Shown here piece by piece: positions 45,819 to 56,184 of a stretch of DNA of 64,000 nucleotides. Origin of the DNA: Luzula sylvatica (taxonomy: Eukaryota; Streptophyta; Magnoliopsida; Poales; Juncaceae); contig OX326956.1 in assembly GCA_946800325.1 (NCBI GenBank), positions 71,683,087 through 71,747,086 on the forward strand, in the 5' to 3' direction. The notes under the pieces were generated by a model. It worked only from the letters and a program-made list of their open reading frames with translations. It searched no databases and had not been told where the DNA came from. Within the stretch, counting starts at the first letter, position 1. Each line of letters begins with the position of its first letter. The translations under genes were made by a program, and so were the position numbers.

Positions 45819-46165
45819 TGTTAGAATCGTCGCCGCAAACAAACACACAAGAACAACACACAAACACAAAGATTTTTATGTGGAAATCCCGAAGAGAAAA
45901 AACCACAGCCGCCGACGCTCAAACTATTTCACTATACTGGAGAAAGAGATAATACAATTGTTGGTACTTGTTGGAATAAATAAAACTCTAGCCTAGCCCT
46001 CTATTTATAGCTAAACTCCTACCCATTACAAAAAAATAATACAATGAAATAATTATTGCATTAATTACTGTTCAATCATGACAATAACAATATATGGAGA
46101 ACTTTCCTTTTTCCAATTTTATAATTCTCGGGTTTCCAAAAGTCTCTATATCATTAGACTCCAAA
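45819..46165 (-). repeat. Copia LTR, minus orientation (block 2)
   Basis: It starts TGTTAGAATCGTCGCCGC next to a PBS (CTGATACCA on the plus strand, 45808-45816). It ends near TATATCATTAGACTCC. It is equivalent to 14679-15030 in block 1. Confidence 0.8.
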
Positions 46166-46556
46166 GTTCATAGTTTTAGCTTGATGTTGCATTTTAAATA
46201 TTTTTTTATTCCTCTCTTCTTCATTGTTTCCTGTTATACCCGTTTTTGACATGAATGCACCTCGGTTTTCACTTTCTTATATTTGTACGTAATATGCAGA
46301 TTTTGTTTTGGTTATTAATATCATGGCTCTTCACTTTGTTTATGCTGGACTTTCTACTTGCACAAAAAGGAGAGAAGATGAATTGAGCTGAAGCGTTTTC
46401 GTATGCTCAATAGAATCGACAAGAAGAAAGTTTCATATTGAAAGCGTAACGGGTCGACTTGCCAACATAACATTTTTGAATGTACATGATTTCCAATTCA
46501 TTTTGTGTGGAGAAGAAGAATATTTGGTAACCTTTCATGCAAAGAAATAAGAGAGC

Positions 46557-48590
46557 ATATATGGTGCCCTCCTATTTCCCCCAACACATGTCATGGATTA
46601 ATAGGGAGCTACTTTAATCATCTCCCAAAAAATCTCCTATAAGGGCCTCCTGATGTGTTTTGAATTAACTCCGCTCCGGATTAACTGTTAATCGATTTTT
46701 GAATTAAATGTTAATCGGATTACAGAAAATTTCAATTTTGGGCCAACCCATATATAAACCCTAACCTTAACACTCTCTCTCCTCTCTCTCATTTCCAACC
46801 GCCACACACACACACACTCTCTCTCTCTATCTCTCTCACATGTCAGCCGCAACCCTAATCCACCCAACCCACTCATGAGAAAATCGCCCAAACTGAGAGG
46901 ACGAGCGCAAACGCGGGGAGGAAGAAGACAAATCCGAGCGTTTTTCGTTGTTTCTCGAGTTATTTTCGATTTTGCGAGTTTTTTAGTATTTTGGACTGTT
47001 TTATTGCTATTTTGAGCGGTTTTTGACGATTTTAATGCTGGTTTTGATCTAGTTGATCCGACGTTTTGGACTGTTTCATTCAGTTGAGGTTAAATCTGGT
47101 TATTGTAACACCGATTTTACAAATTTTAGGGTTTAATCGAATCTCTTTTAGTTGAAATGTTTGATTAACTCTTTTTATTTTGATTGTTTTAGTGATTTCT
47201 TTCAAGTTTGTTTCCTGTTTTCTTTGTTTAATTTTCGGGTTTTAATCGAATCTCTTTTATTTGAAAAGTTGTAACTGATTGTTGTTCATATTTGAGTTTT
47301 TCCTTGTGCTTCTTGTAATGGAATATTTTTAGCTTCTTTTAACAGGATTTATATTTGAGTTTCTTTGTATTTTAGGGTTTGAATTGTTAATTACTTTTCT
47401 CATCGTTTTTTTCTTACTAATCTTCGTTTATTTTTAACTGGTAGGAATTAATTGTTGAGCCAAATCCTCAGGGTTTAATTTGCAGGGTTTCTTTGAATGT
47501 TAATTTTCAGGGTTTTGCATGATTTTAGTTGGAACCATAATTTGATTATAATGTTAATTGATGGTTAATTGAGACGAAATTGGAATGTAAATTGATAATT
47601 AATTGGGAGGTAATTGATATTTAAAAACATTGTTAATTGGTAGTTGTTTTTGTTTGTATTAATTTCAGATTGTGTATTAACTGTTAAACGATATTGTTGT
47701 TAATTGGAATGTAATTGGATTATATTGTTAATTAATTGGATTGTGTTTTTAATTAATGTTAATAAAATAAAATTTGATTGTTTGAATGAACAGTAATTAA
47801 TTGGGTTATCAATATACTACACATGTTAATTACACATAATAGTTACTGTTAATTACACAAGTTAATTTTTTAGTAAAAAGAATATGAACATTAATTAGTG
47901 TGATTTTGAATTAATGTGATTTGAATTGGTATTAACAGATCGTGTATTCCTAATTGATTTTTTTAATTCTTAATTAAAGGTTAATTGGTATTGGTTAAAC
48001 AAGTATTACAAATAAAATGTTAATGAAAATTATTAATTAACTATACTCTTTTAATATTAAGAAAAAAAGTATGCAATTGAAATATATGGTTAAATAAGTA
48101 TTAGAAAAAAAACATGTTAATTATTGTTAATATTAAGAAGAAATCATGAAATAAATATTAATTATACTAATTTATCATACTTGTAAATTACTGTTAATAA
48201 AATCAATTTTGAATTATACAAATTTATCATACTTGATATACATCAATAAAGTTTTCAAGATTTTACAATTAATTGAAAGTTTTACAGTTAATTATTAGTT
48301 ACATTTAATTATTGGATTATTATGTTCTTAATTATGCTAAGTACATTAAATATTAATTATCTTCTTAATTAATATTAATTGAATTATATAATTGTTGTTA
48401 ATTATTATTTTGACAGATAATGAGAATGTATTAATTGTATTGTTAAGTACACTAGTGTTAACTGTTAATTAGAATATTCGTTAATTGGATGGGGAAATTT
48501 TGGAGGTAAATTGTGCCCATGGATTAATCAGCATGACATGTCATGCTGATTCAATCGGCATTGGTGGGGGATTTTCAGGGGCATACTAAA
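46557..48590. mobile_element. About 2-kb TIR element with TTAATTG-rich core, block 2 copy
   Basis: Colinear with 15427-17496. The left terminus has lost about 20 bp (GATTGAATCAG is missing). At 48527-48550 the right terminus has gained a perfect 24-bp palindrome that block 1 lacks. No transposase. Confidence 0.55.
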
Positions 48591-48862
48591 ATTTCCCAAG
48601 AAATAATGGAATGTTTCTTTATTGGCATTGACACAGTACTGGTAGGCTGCAAAGTAAGGTTTACAACATGAAAATGTGATTCCTACACAAATAATTTTCA
48701 ATACTATAACAAGGTAGATTTTGTTACTTACTACCACAACATAAGAAATTTCAGATTTTTATTTTTTAAACTAAACTTGTTTATTTCGCAAACAAAAAAA
48801 AACGCTTAATCATGCAATCTATCATTCATGTTAAATATATGAAGATACATAACCTAAACAAA

Positions 48863-49153
48863 TTTGAGTAATTATACCGTGCCCCTCAAACTCACCCCAC
48901 TATCCATGATGCCATCACTACGATGTCATAGTGGGATGTGGTTTTAATTGACCCCTCCAATTTGCACCCACACTTTCAATTAACTATTAATTGGATTTTG
49001 AATTAACGGTTAATTCAAATGTAATTAACACGTAATACAATTGTATTAATCGTCAACATAATTAATAATTTCAATTAACGGTTAATATAATTTCTTGGAT
49101 AAAAATTTGGGAGATGGTAATCATTTCCCCCACATGGTGAATAGTGGGGGGAA

Positions 49154-49189
<36 letters not shown>

Positions 49190-49205
49190 TGATAAATGGC
49201 CTCAA
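48863..49205. mobile_element. About 340-bp inverted-repeat insertion with G32 tract
   Basis: It is absent from the equivalent place in block 1 (about 17766). The ends are inverted relatives: CTCACCCCACTATCCATGAT near the left and ATGGTGAATAGTGGGGGG near the right. Its interior is rich in ATTAACGGTTAATTC words like the core of the 2-kb element, so it may be a small relative. A run of 32 G at 49157-49188 lies by the right end. Boundaries are uncertain by a few bases. Confidence 0.55.
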
Positions 49206-50125
49206 CAAAATTTCAAGACTTCTGCAATATTAGTTTAAACTAAGTTCTCTGTGTTTTAGTTTGTTGTGTGTTCGCTTTTTTCGACCTTAAATATTTGAAA
49301 TTTGTTTTCCAATTTTCACAATTTGTGTAGATATGTTTAATGTTTTTATTTGATGCCAGATATTTTTTGAGCATATCAAACATACTATTTCATCACTACT
49401 ATGGCGAAAAATCAGCTCAAATATACAAAGGTTTTGGAAAAGTAGTTGACGTAAATAGAAAAAATGAGAACATACCTTTTTACGTTTGAAATTCTCATTG
49501 AGTGCGATGACAGTTAAGTTGTTGTATTACTATGATGAAAAGTTTGTTAATGAACTGATGATAACAATCAAAGCAAAACTTGATTCGTGACGTTTTTGGA
49601 AACTGAATTTAGATAATGATAACACATCTTTCTCCGGGAAAGAATGAATTATCCAGCAAGCATTGCGTTAAGAGTCTGTCATGAGCAGTAGCCACTCTGT
49701 CACATATCTTTGAATTTGTTTATGTAAGTTGTTTATTTACTTTTTTCTTTTCTTTTCCAAATAACCTTCTTTATATTTTATACGTTATGCGTCGATGCAA
49801 AAAACAAATGAGCTTCTCGAAATGTTTTATAAATAGCAAATGATGACAAAACTTTAATGAATTCAGCACGATCGCACGACACCAAATTATCTAGCAAACT
49901 ATCTTTTCGAAATTATAATTTTACGCAAACATCGGAATAACACCAAACTATCTAGCACAATTGCACGACAACACCAATCTGTACTGCGCAATCGCAAGGG
50001 TATATTGTATTTAAAAGAAATACATTATATAATATATATTAAGAATATAGAGTTTTCACAAGTGACTGACACGTGTCCGTCAGAAATAATTATGTTAATT
50101 ATCTTTTAATGTCAAAAAAAATTAG

Positions 50126-50181
50126 TAGCGCAGTCGGTTCAGTTCCATGACACCTAATCCTTAGGTCCATGGTTCGATTTC
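50126..50181 (+). other. tRNA-like module 1 (Pol III A and B boxes)
   Basis: TAGCGCAGTCGG (50126-50137) fits the A-box consensus and GGTTCGATTTC (50171-50181) fits the B box with one change. Spacing of 33 bp is typical of tRNA genes. The anticodon arm is degenerate, so this is a tRNA pseudogene or SINE head, not a working tRNA. Confidence 0.6.
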
Positions 50182-50263
50182 GGCTCTTCACAATTTTTGT
50201 AATTAATATTGTGGTGTTTGGTTTGAAAGAAGTAAAATTCAATTTGTTGACACATCTTTGACT

Positions 50264-50317
50264 TAGTTCAATGGTAAATAACTTTGGCTCTCACATGGAT
50301 GACCCAGGTTCAATTGG
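50264..50317 (+). other. tRNA-like module 2 (Pol III A and B boxes)
   Basis: TAGTTCAATGG (50264-50274) and GGTTCAATTGG (50307-50317) are 32 bp apart, resembling A and B boxes. This is a second, different tRNA-derived module about 80 bp after the first. Confidence 0.45.
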
Positions 50318-51443
50318 CCACAATTTATTTTACCTTATTACTCTCTAACAAAAAAATTATTAAAAAAATAAAAAATGAAATAACTCTACCAAAAATAAAA
50401 AATTTAGCTTTTTACTCTAAAACTTTTTTACTACAAAGAAAAAAGAAATGAAAAAACTAATATGTATACCAAAGTTAATTTGAACAAAAACAAAATAATA
50501 CATTTTATGTTCTTTATTTTATGGGTTATAGTCAAATATCAAGATACAAAAATATTTTACAACATGAACATTAATGAAAATCATACGAAATGATAAATTA
50601 TTATTTTGACTCTATGGATAAAAAATTTCAAAATATAATATTTGCCCGTTTAGTATACATATTAAAAAAAAAAATGTAATGTTAATGTTCGAACTTCCAT
50701 GTATCAAAATATTACTAAACTCATTATTCATATTCAAATATTATAATTACATTGTAAATCTAATTTTAGCAATTCAAAGATAAAAGAAACATATAGATAG
50801 AACATCTTTATAATACACAAAACATGATATAACTTAGAGCATTTTAATGCCATCAAAATTTCAAAATATATCTCGGTAAGTTAGTACGTTTTTCATTTCT
50901 TACATACGCCTTTAATAAAAAGTTGGAAATCTATTTTTTATGCTAATAAAAATTGGAATGCTTTTTTCTCATAAAATTGTTATGTATATCCATATGAAAT
51001 GTAAATTATAAAAATTTTCCAAAAAATGCGACTTTAAAATAACTATTTTTTATTTGTATAGTTCAATTTTCCTTCCATATTCTTTTGCACAAAATTAGTT
51101 ATGAAAATTACAAGATCATATATAACACATTAAAATATAAAATAGCATCCAACTCCAATCAACATCATTTGTTTTCATCATTGTTAAATGATAAATTAGT
51201 ATAATACAACGCCGAAGCGAAGCGAGGGTAAATCCTAGTATTAATAAATATTTGAAAAGGCATACTGTTCTCCCCGAATCAACAGAGTCAACACAAAGGT
51301 CGTCGCACCACAATACACGTGGGGCTTAGTGGGTTTAAATATAACCTAAGTGCCCATCAATTTAATTGGATTGGAATCTATCCTTGAACATTCTTAGACC
51401 CCTCCACTAACTGAAAAGGGTTCTTTTATGTAAGTAAAATCTC

Positions 51444-51451
51444 TATATAAA
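51444..51451 (+). promoter_or_regulatory. TATA box of protease copy 2
   Basis: TATATAAA, in the same position and context as in copy 1, 38 bp before the ATG. Only about 205 bp of shared promoter remains between the Helitron-like element and this box. Confidence 0.7.
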
Positions 51452-51489
51452 CCCATGCAAACAAACATAAATACGCAACATAACACACC

Positions 51490-52764
51490 ATGAACAAATT
51501 CACAATGGCTTCCTTCTTCTCACTTCAAATTGTCTTGTTTTTGCTATCATGTTCAATACTTTTTAGTAACTCATTGAACATTACTTTGAACGAAAAATTC
51601 TCAGAATGGATGACTAAGCATGGGAAGGAGTACTCATTCCACGAGGAAAGACAACACCGGTTCAATATTTTCGCAGACAACGTCAACTTTATCGAGAAAT
51701 TTAACTCGGAAAGGAAGTACAACTACACTCTTTCTGTAAACCATTTTGCGGATCTAACAAATCAAGAGTTCAAGGCGAAATACAATGGAGTTAAAATCCC
51801 TAACCTTGTATCTAAACCATCAAAGAAACCATTGTATTTAAAATCAATTCCTCCAGGCTCAGTTGATTGGAGGTCTAGTGGTGCCGTTACCCGTATCAAA
51901 AATCAAGGATCATGCAGTAATGTCACATATATAATATTTTATTGTTTAAATATCTAATTGTTCATATTAGTTTCCGAAATAACTAACATAGGAATAAACA
52001 CAAACTAACTTTTTCATAAAAATAGGTTCGTGTTGGGCATTTGCGGCAGTCGCAGCGCTGGAAAGTATCATTAAAATAAAAACCGGAGCACTCATGGCTC
52101 TATCAGAGCAGGAACTGATCGACTGTGACAATGGAAGCATGGGATGCGATGGTGGCTGCTCTGATACAGCTTTTGAATTTGTCATCTCTAAAGGCGGTAT
52201 ATCTTCCGAAGCTTTATACCCTTACAAAGGTGTTCAGGGAAAGTGTCGTGTAAACAAAGTTCGTCACGATCATGCTGCTTCTATTAGGAGTTATCACACC
52301 GTGCCTCGTAAAAACGAGTCCATGCTTATGGCATTTGTTGCCCAGCAGCCAGTGGTAGTGTACATTAACAGCGGTAATAGCTACCAATTTTATTTGAATT
52401 TAATTTTGTTCCCTATTTTCTCATATAAATGAAATACAGTTATAACATTACATTATATCTATTCAGAAATATAGACGTTACACAATTTTACTAACTGATC
52501 AACTGTACATTTTCAACAGGTAGCGACGCATTTCAGTTCTACAGCGGAGACGGTATCTTTGAGGGGCCTTGCAGTACAGAGGTAGATCACGCGATGGTTA
52601 TAATTGGCTATGGACAGGACAGTGCAGGAAAGAAGTATTGGATATTGAAGAACTCGTGGGGGAGTTCTTGGGGCAGCGAAGGCTACATGTATATTGCGAA
52701 AAATGTGCATGCAAAGGTAGGCATGTGTGGTCTAGCCATTCATGCATATTTCCCTACTGTTTGA
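51490..52764 (+). CDS. Papain-family (C1A) cysteine protease precursor, copy 2, three exons
   Basis: Exons are 51490-51916, 52026-52373 and 52520-52764, with the same intron sizes as copy 1 (109 and 146 nt) and 339 codons. Signal peptide and I29 pro-region are identical in protein sequence to copy 1. Catalytic Q139, C145, H282 and N303 are all present. Nine replacements distinguish it: R143S, S167A, K178N, T181M, W187C, Q233H, R264Q, L280V and E294A. Residues 143, 187 and 280 correspond by alignment to papain 23, 67 and 157. W187C adds a cysteine close to the conserved GCDGG loop, which could affect folding as well as the S2 pocket. No stop, shift or splice-site loss is visible. A Helitron-like element has replaced its distal promoter, so expression may differ from copy 1. 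Confidence 0.9.
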
Positions 52765-52792
52765 GTGTCGATTGGCAAATCTAGACTGTATG

Positions 52793-52859
<67 letters not shown>

Positions 52860-52862
52860 TGA

Positions 52863-52902
<40 letters not shown>
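52793..52902. repeat. (TA)n/(GA)n microsatellite behind protease copy 2
   Basis: TA tract 52793-52839, GA tract to 52859, TA tract 52870-52902. A MITE-like element starts right at its end. Confidence 0.95.
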
Positions 52903-52905
<3 letters not shown>

Positions 52906-53145
52906 GGCTTCTATCATACACCCATTTTCAAGGGTATTTGGAGTAATTATCCATTTATGAATATTTGAGGTAAGATATCAAATATATTTATCTATTAATG
53001 TTGAACTAAATTGGAATTTTTTATTGTTCATTTAAACCAAAATTTCCATAAAAAATAAATTTTATGATATACCCTTTTTACAAATATAATTAATTGCTAA
53101 AATACCCAAAATACCCTTGTAAAAGGGTGTATGATAGAACTCCCC
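52903..53145. mobile_element. MITE-like element, 243 bp, inserted in TA tract
   Basis: The left end GGGGGCTTCTATCATACACC and the right end GGTGTATGATAGAACTCCCC are inverted over about 37 bp, including the inner CAAGGGTATTT. It is flanked by TA repeats on both sides and missing from block 1. TA targeting fits Tc1/mariner-type MITEs, but the termini are not canonical Stowaway ends. Confidence 0.8.
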
Positions 53146-53389
53146 ATATATATATATGATGTAGCAGGTTGGATGATTGAATAAAATAAACATAACTACA
53201 TATTTATTATATGATTAAGTCTCGTTTAAATTGGAACTAGGTGTTATGAGAAATTTAATGATAACATCAGATTAAAGAACTAACTCTATTTGTGATGAGA
53301 ACATATATAATAACAATAACCATATATATTCTCATAAATTGGTTAGTCCAATATGTAGTCTCTAATATATATATATATATATATATATA

Positions 53390-53594
53390 GGGAGGCTAAA
53401 CTACTTAATTAAGTACCAACATTTTGATACTTAATGTTTTTTCACCATTGGATTTGTATTGAGATTTGTGCATTTGATGATATGCCCAAACTTTCATGAT
53501 CATCATGGAAAAACACAAATCCCAATGCATATCCAATGGTGAAAAAACATTATGTACCAAAATGTTGGTACTTAATTAAGTAGTTTAGCCTCCC
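53390..53594. mobile_element. Foldback MITE, 205 bp, with about 75-bp inverted repeats
   Basis: The left arm GGGAGGCTAAACTACTTAAT... (53390 to about 53460) and the right arm ...ATTAAGTAGTTTAGCCTCCC (about 53520-53594) are nearly perfect inverses. They share TTAATTAAGTACCAACATTT and CATTGGAT words, separated by a loop of about 55 bp. TA repeats flank the element. It is absent from block 1. Confidence 0.85.
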
Positions 53595-54410
53595 TCATAT
53601 ATATATACTGGTGTACATATAAATTCTATTTCCTTCGAGATGTACATCTCCATATACATTAGATTAACAACACATAAATAATAACTGACCAGAGACATTT
53701 CCTTAGAGATGTACATCTCCATATATATGACCAGGGACATTTAGAACGTATTACATTCATTTTACAGTTTTACTATCATAATTACATATTATGATGTTGT
53801 ACAAAGTAGTGATACAATTCATGAATTATTCGCATATTGCTAAATATGTTAAATAACCAGTACACGCATTAAATGAAACTTTAATCAAATATATAATATC
53901 AGATTAACAACACATAAATAATAACTGATATTCGTTACATACAAGCTAAATAGTTTAGTATAGGGCATTATTTCCTTCAGTGTGAACATTAGATGCTACG
54001 TGCTTGGTATTAATATTCAGGATTTAATTAATTGTGTAAGCATTAGATGTTACATGTATGGTATTAATATTCATAATTTAATTCATTTGGAGAAATAAAA
54101 AGAGTTTGGAATTCTACGCATTTTCCACTTGATTATAAATACACTCTAAACCCCTTCATAAAAACTTCATTCACTCAATATTTCAGTACATATTTTACAC
54201 TCCTCAAATTTCGAAAATAGAGAGTAAAAAGAAAAGAATGAAGCTTGTCCGAATTTCATTGAGAAAGAAAAGAAAAGCAAGCATATTTTCTGAAGGGATG
54301 AAGAGTCCGACTAGCATCGGATTTCTTCACATCCAATCCGAACGAGTCGCGTGTGGATATCTCTAGAATGTGGTGCCGATTTGAAGCATCTCTTGAAGCG
54401 ATCTTCTTTG
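53595..54410. other. AT-rich DNA and LTR-like upstream region (block 2)
   Basis: Equivalent to the block-1 stretch ending at 21429, with the TATA-like GATTATAAATACACTC at about 54132. No gene. Confidence 0.4.
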
Positions 54411-54781
54411 TTTTAGGATCGTCGCCGCACACAAACACACGAGAACAACACACAGACACAAAGATTTTTACGTGGAAATCCCGAAGAAAAAAAACCACGG
54501 CTGCCGGTGCTGAAACTATTTTACTATACTGGAGAAATTGAGAATACAATTGTTGGTACTTGTTGGAATTTTTCTGGGATGAATAGAACTCTATCCTAGC
54601 CCCTTTATTTATAGCTAAGCCCCAACCCAATACAAGGAATAATACAAGGAAACAATCACTGCCTTAATTATCATTCAATAATGGCAATAAAAATATATGG
54701 AGAACTTTCCTATCTCCTTAACATATTCCTTTTTCCAATTTTCAGGTTCCTCGGGTTTCTAGAAGTCTCCATACCATAACA
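54411..54781 (-). repeat. Nested solo copia LTR (block 2)
   Basis: The block-2 partner of 21430-21802. It reads TTTTAGGATCGTCGCCGC at the start, so the first TG has mutated to TT, and ends CCATACCATAACA. No internal element sequence adjoins it. Confidence 0.85.
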
Positions 54782-54939
54782 CATTGTGTCCTTGAACCAG
54801 ATTTGAACGAAATCTGAGGTGTGATTTGAAGCTCTTCCTTCGTGTCTAATTAGCAATACACATAACCATGACTTTAGTGGTTCAGATAAGTTTCACCGTG
54901 CAATAAGGTTGCCCGAAATCCTAACAGTGGTATCAGAGC
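54782..54939 (+). repeat. End of outer LTR plus exact tRNA-Met PBS (block 2)
   Basis: The LTR end is AAATCCTAACA at 54926 and the PBS TGGTATCAGAGC is at 54928-54939. It is better preserved than the block-1 copy at 21952-21963. Confidence 0.75.
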
Positions 54940-55534
54940 CACGAGCATTGCTTATTAAATTGATTTAATATATTAGATGTACTAGTTTAGAGTTTCTAGA
55001 AATTACAAATTATATATGTAAGATTTCGATTGTATATGTGCAACATATTTTTTTTCTCTTCAAATTTCTTGAAATCTTATTTCTTTTGAGATAGATCTGA
55101 TTTGGCTTTTTTGAACACTCATCGTATCATGATTTTGTTAAAAATGAATTGCATACGATGCATTTCAATAAGATTTGAAAAGGTGCGTACGATGCACCTA
55201 ATTATAATTTCTCGAAAGGATGCATGTGATGCATGAAATTCAGATTTGATCTTTCAATGAAAATTACATATGATGTATAGAATTTTCAAAGGTATAAATT
55301 TTGTTGCCCATCCTTAATCGAAACCTTAAACCTATGTGTGTAGTTTCTAATTGAAACAAATGTGATATAGCATGGCCAAATCTGTGTTTTGATTTAGTGT
55401 TCTGATTGTGTGTATGTTGTAAATTTAATTTATAGTGATCAATGAGTTGTCCAAATTGTAAATTTAATTTATTATGACGACCGGTGAGTTGTCCAAGTTG
55501 TAAAGTAGAATAGGTTGATAATTTATTTAAGAAG

Positions 55535-55726
55535 ATGAAGGAGTTCATCGGCTCAACCATTCTCAAGATGAAGGAGTTCATCGACACAATCAATCACATG
55601 ATGAAGGAGTTCATCGCCACAACCGATCACATGATGAAGAAGCTCATCGCCATGACCGATCACATGATGAAGGAGTTCATTGACACATCCATTGATATAA
55701 TGAATGAGTTCATTATAAGTAATTAA
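55535..55726 (+). CDS. Short ORF with 33-bp tandem repeats (63 aa), block 2 copy
   Basis: Six 11-residue units (MKEFIGSTILK through MNEFIISN), nearly identical to 22557-22742. Two unit-level differences are in frame (Q to H and I to M). A stop in the upstream CPSC segment removes the longer N-terminus seen in block 1. Coding status is unproven. Confidence 0.3.
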   Translation: MKEFIGSTILKMKEFIDTINHMMKEFIATTDHMMKKLIAMTDHMMKEFIDTSIDIMNEFIISN

Positions 55727-56184
55727 GCAGAGATCTTTATTGTTTCTTACACAGATCTCGACCATGCTATATCATTTAATTATTCTGTGATGTGTGATGT
55801 GCTATGTTTTGATATATGATAATTAGATTAGAAACCTCTCTACGAATTATTAACTTGAGAAAATGCCTCCCATATTCTGAAATTCTCGTGGCTATTATAT
55901 ATCTCACATAGGTTCATACCAAAGTTGAGTGTGTGGATAATATTATGAGCGGAATAAAATGCATTGATTAATGACCAACATAGGTTCATGCCAAAGCAGG
56001 GTGTGTTGGTAGATTAATGGAATGATATTTTGATGTGGTTAGTACTTAACTAACTATTTTGGTAAAATCTGAAGTTAGGAATAAAGTTATGACTGATTTA
56101 CAAAGCAGTCCCTGGCATATTTGTGAAAATATCCAGTTAAGTTTTTGAACGAATATTAATTCTGAAATGTTTTGAAAATCTAAT
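55727..56184. other. Non-coding DNA between the repeat ORF and the satellite (block 2)
   Basis: Equivalent to 22743-23150. Block 2 has about 20 extra bases near 56093-56115, and the satellite starts at a different monomer position than in block 1. Confidence 0.5.

Larger units (their letters stand above)
40527..46165. mobile_element. Head-on pair of copia elements, block 2 (LTR> gag> PR> <RT <INT <PR <gag <LTR)
   Basis: The plus-oriented arm is LTR (about 40527-40876), PBS at about 40879 (TGGTATCGGGGC), gag, and protease to about 41900. There it meets the antisense of the RT region of a second copy. That copy reads leftward from an LTR at 45819-46165 through PBS (about 45808-45818), gag, protease, integrase and RT to the join. 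A hAT-like element at 42260 splits its RT. Every frame has stops or shifts. Both arms belong to one Tnt1-like family (WNCGKKGHMKRDC knuckle; protease motif DSGxSFxST). Confidence 0.88.
50025..51238 (+). mobile_element. Helitron-like non-autonomous element, 1214 bp
   Basis: Block 1 reads ACATATTAATAA with no gap (about 18577-18588). In block 2 the sequence is split exactly between A and T, with no target duplication. The insert starts TTATATAATATA and ends GCGAAGCGAGGGTAAATCCTAG before a host T. Insertion between A and T, a CTAG 3' end and a GC-rich motif about 10 nt before it are Helitron features. The 5' end is TT rather than the usual TC and the hairpin is weak. No Rep/helicase. Its right end lies 251 bp upstream of the protease copy 2 start codon. 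Confidence 0.75.

Noticed and set aside
50126..50181. Functional tRNA gene
   Set aside because: The A and B boxes are good but no consistent anticodon stem and loop with T33 can be drawn, and the acceptor stem is not convincing.
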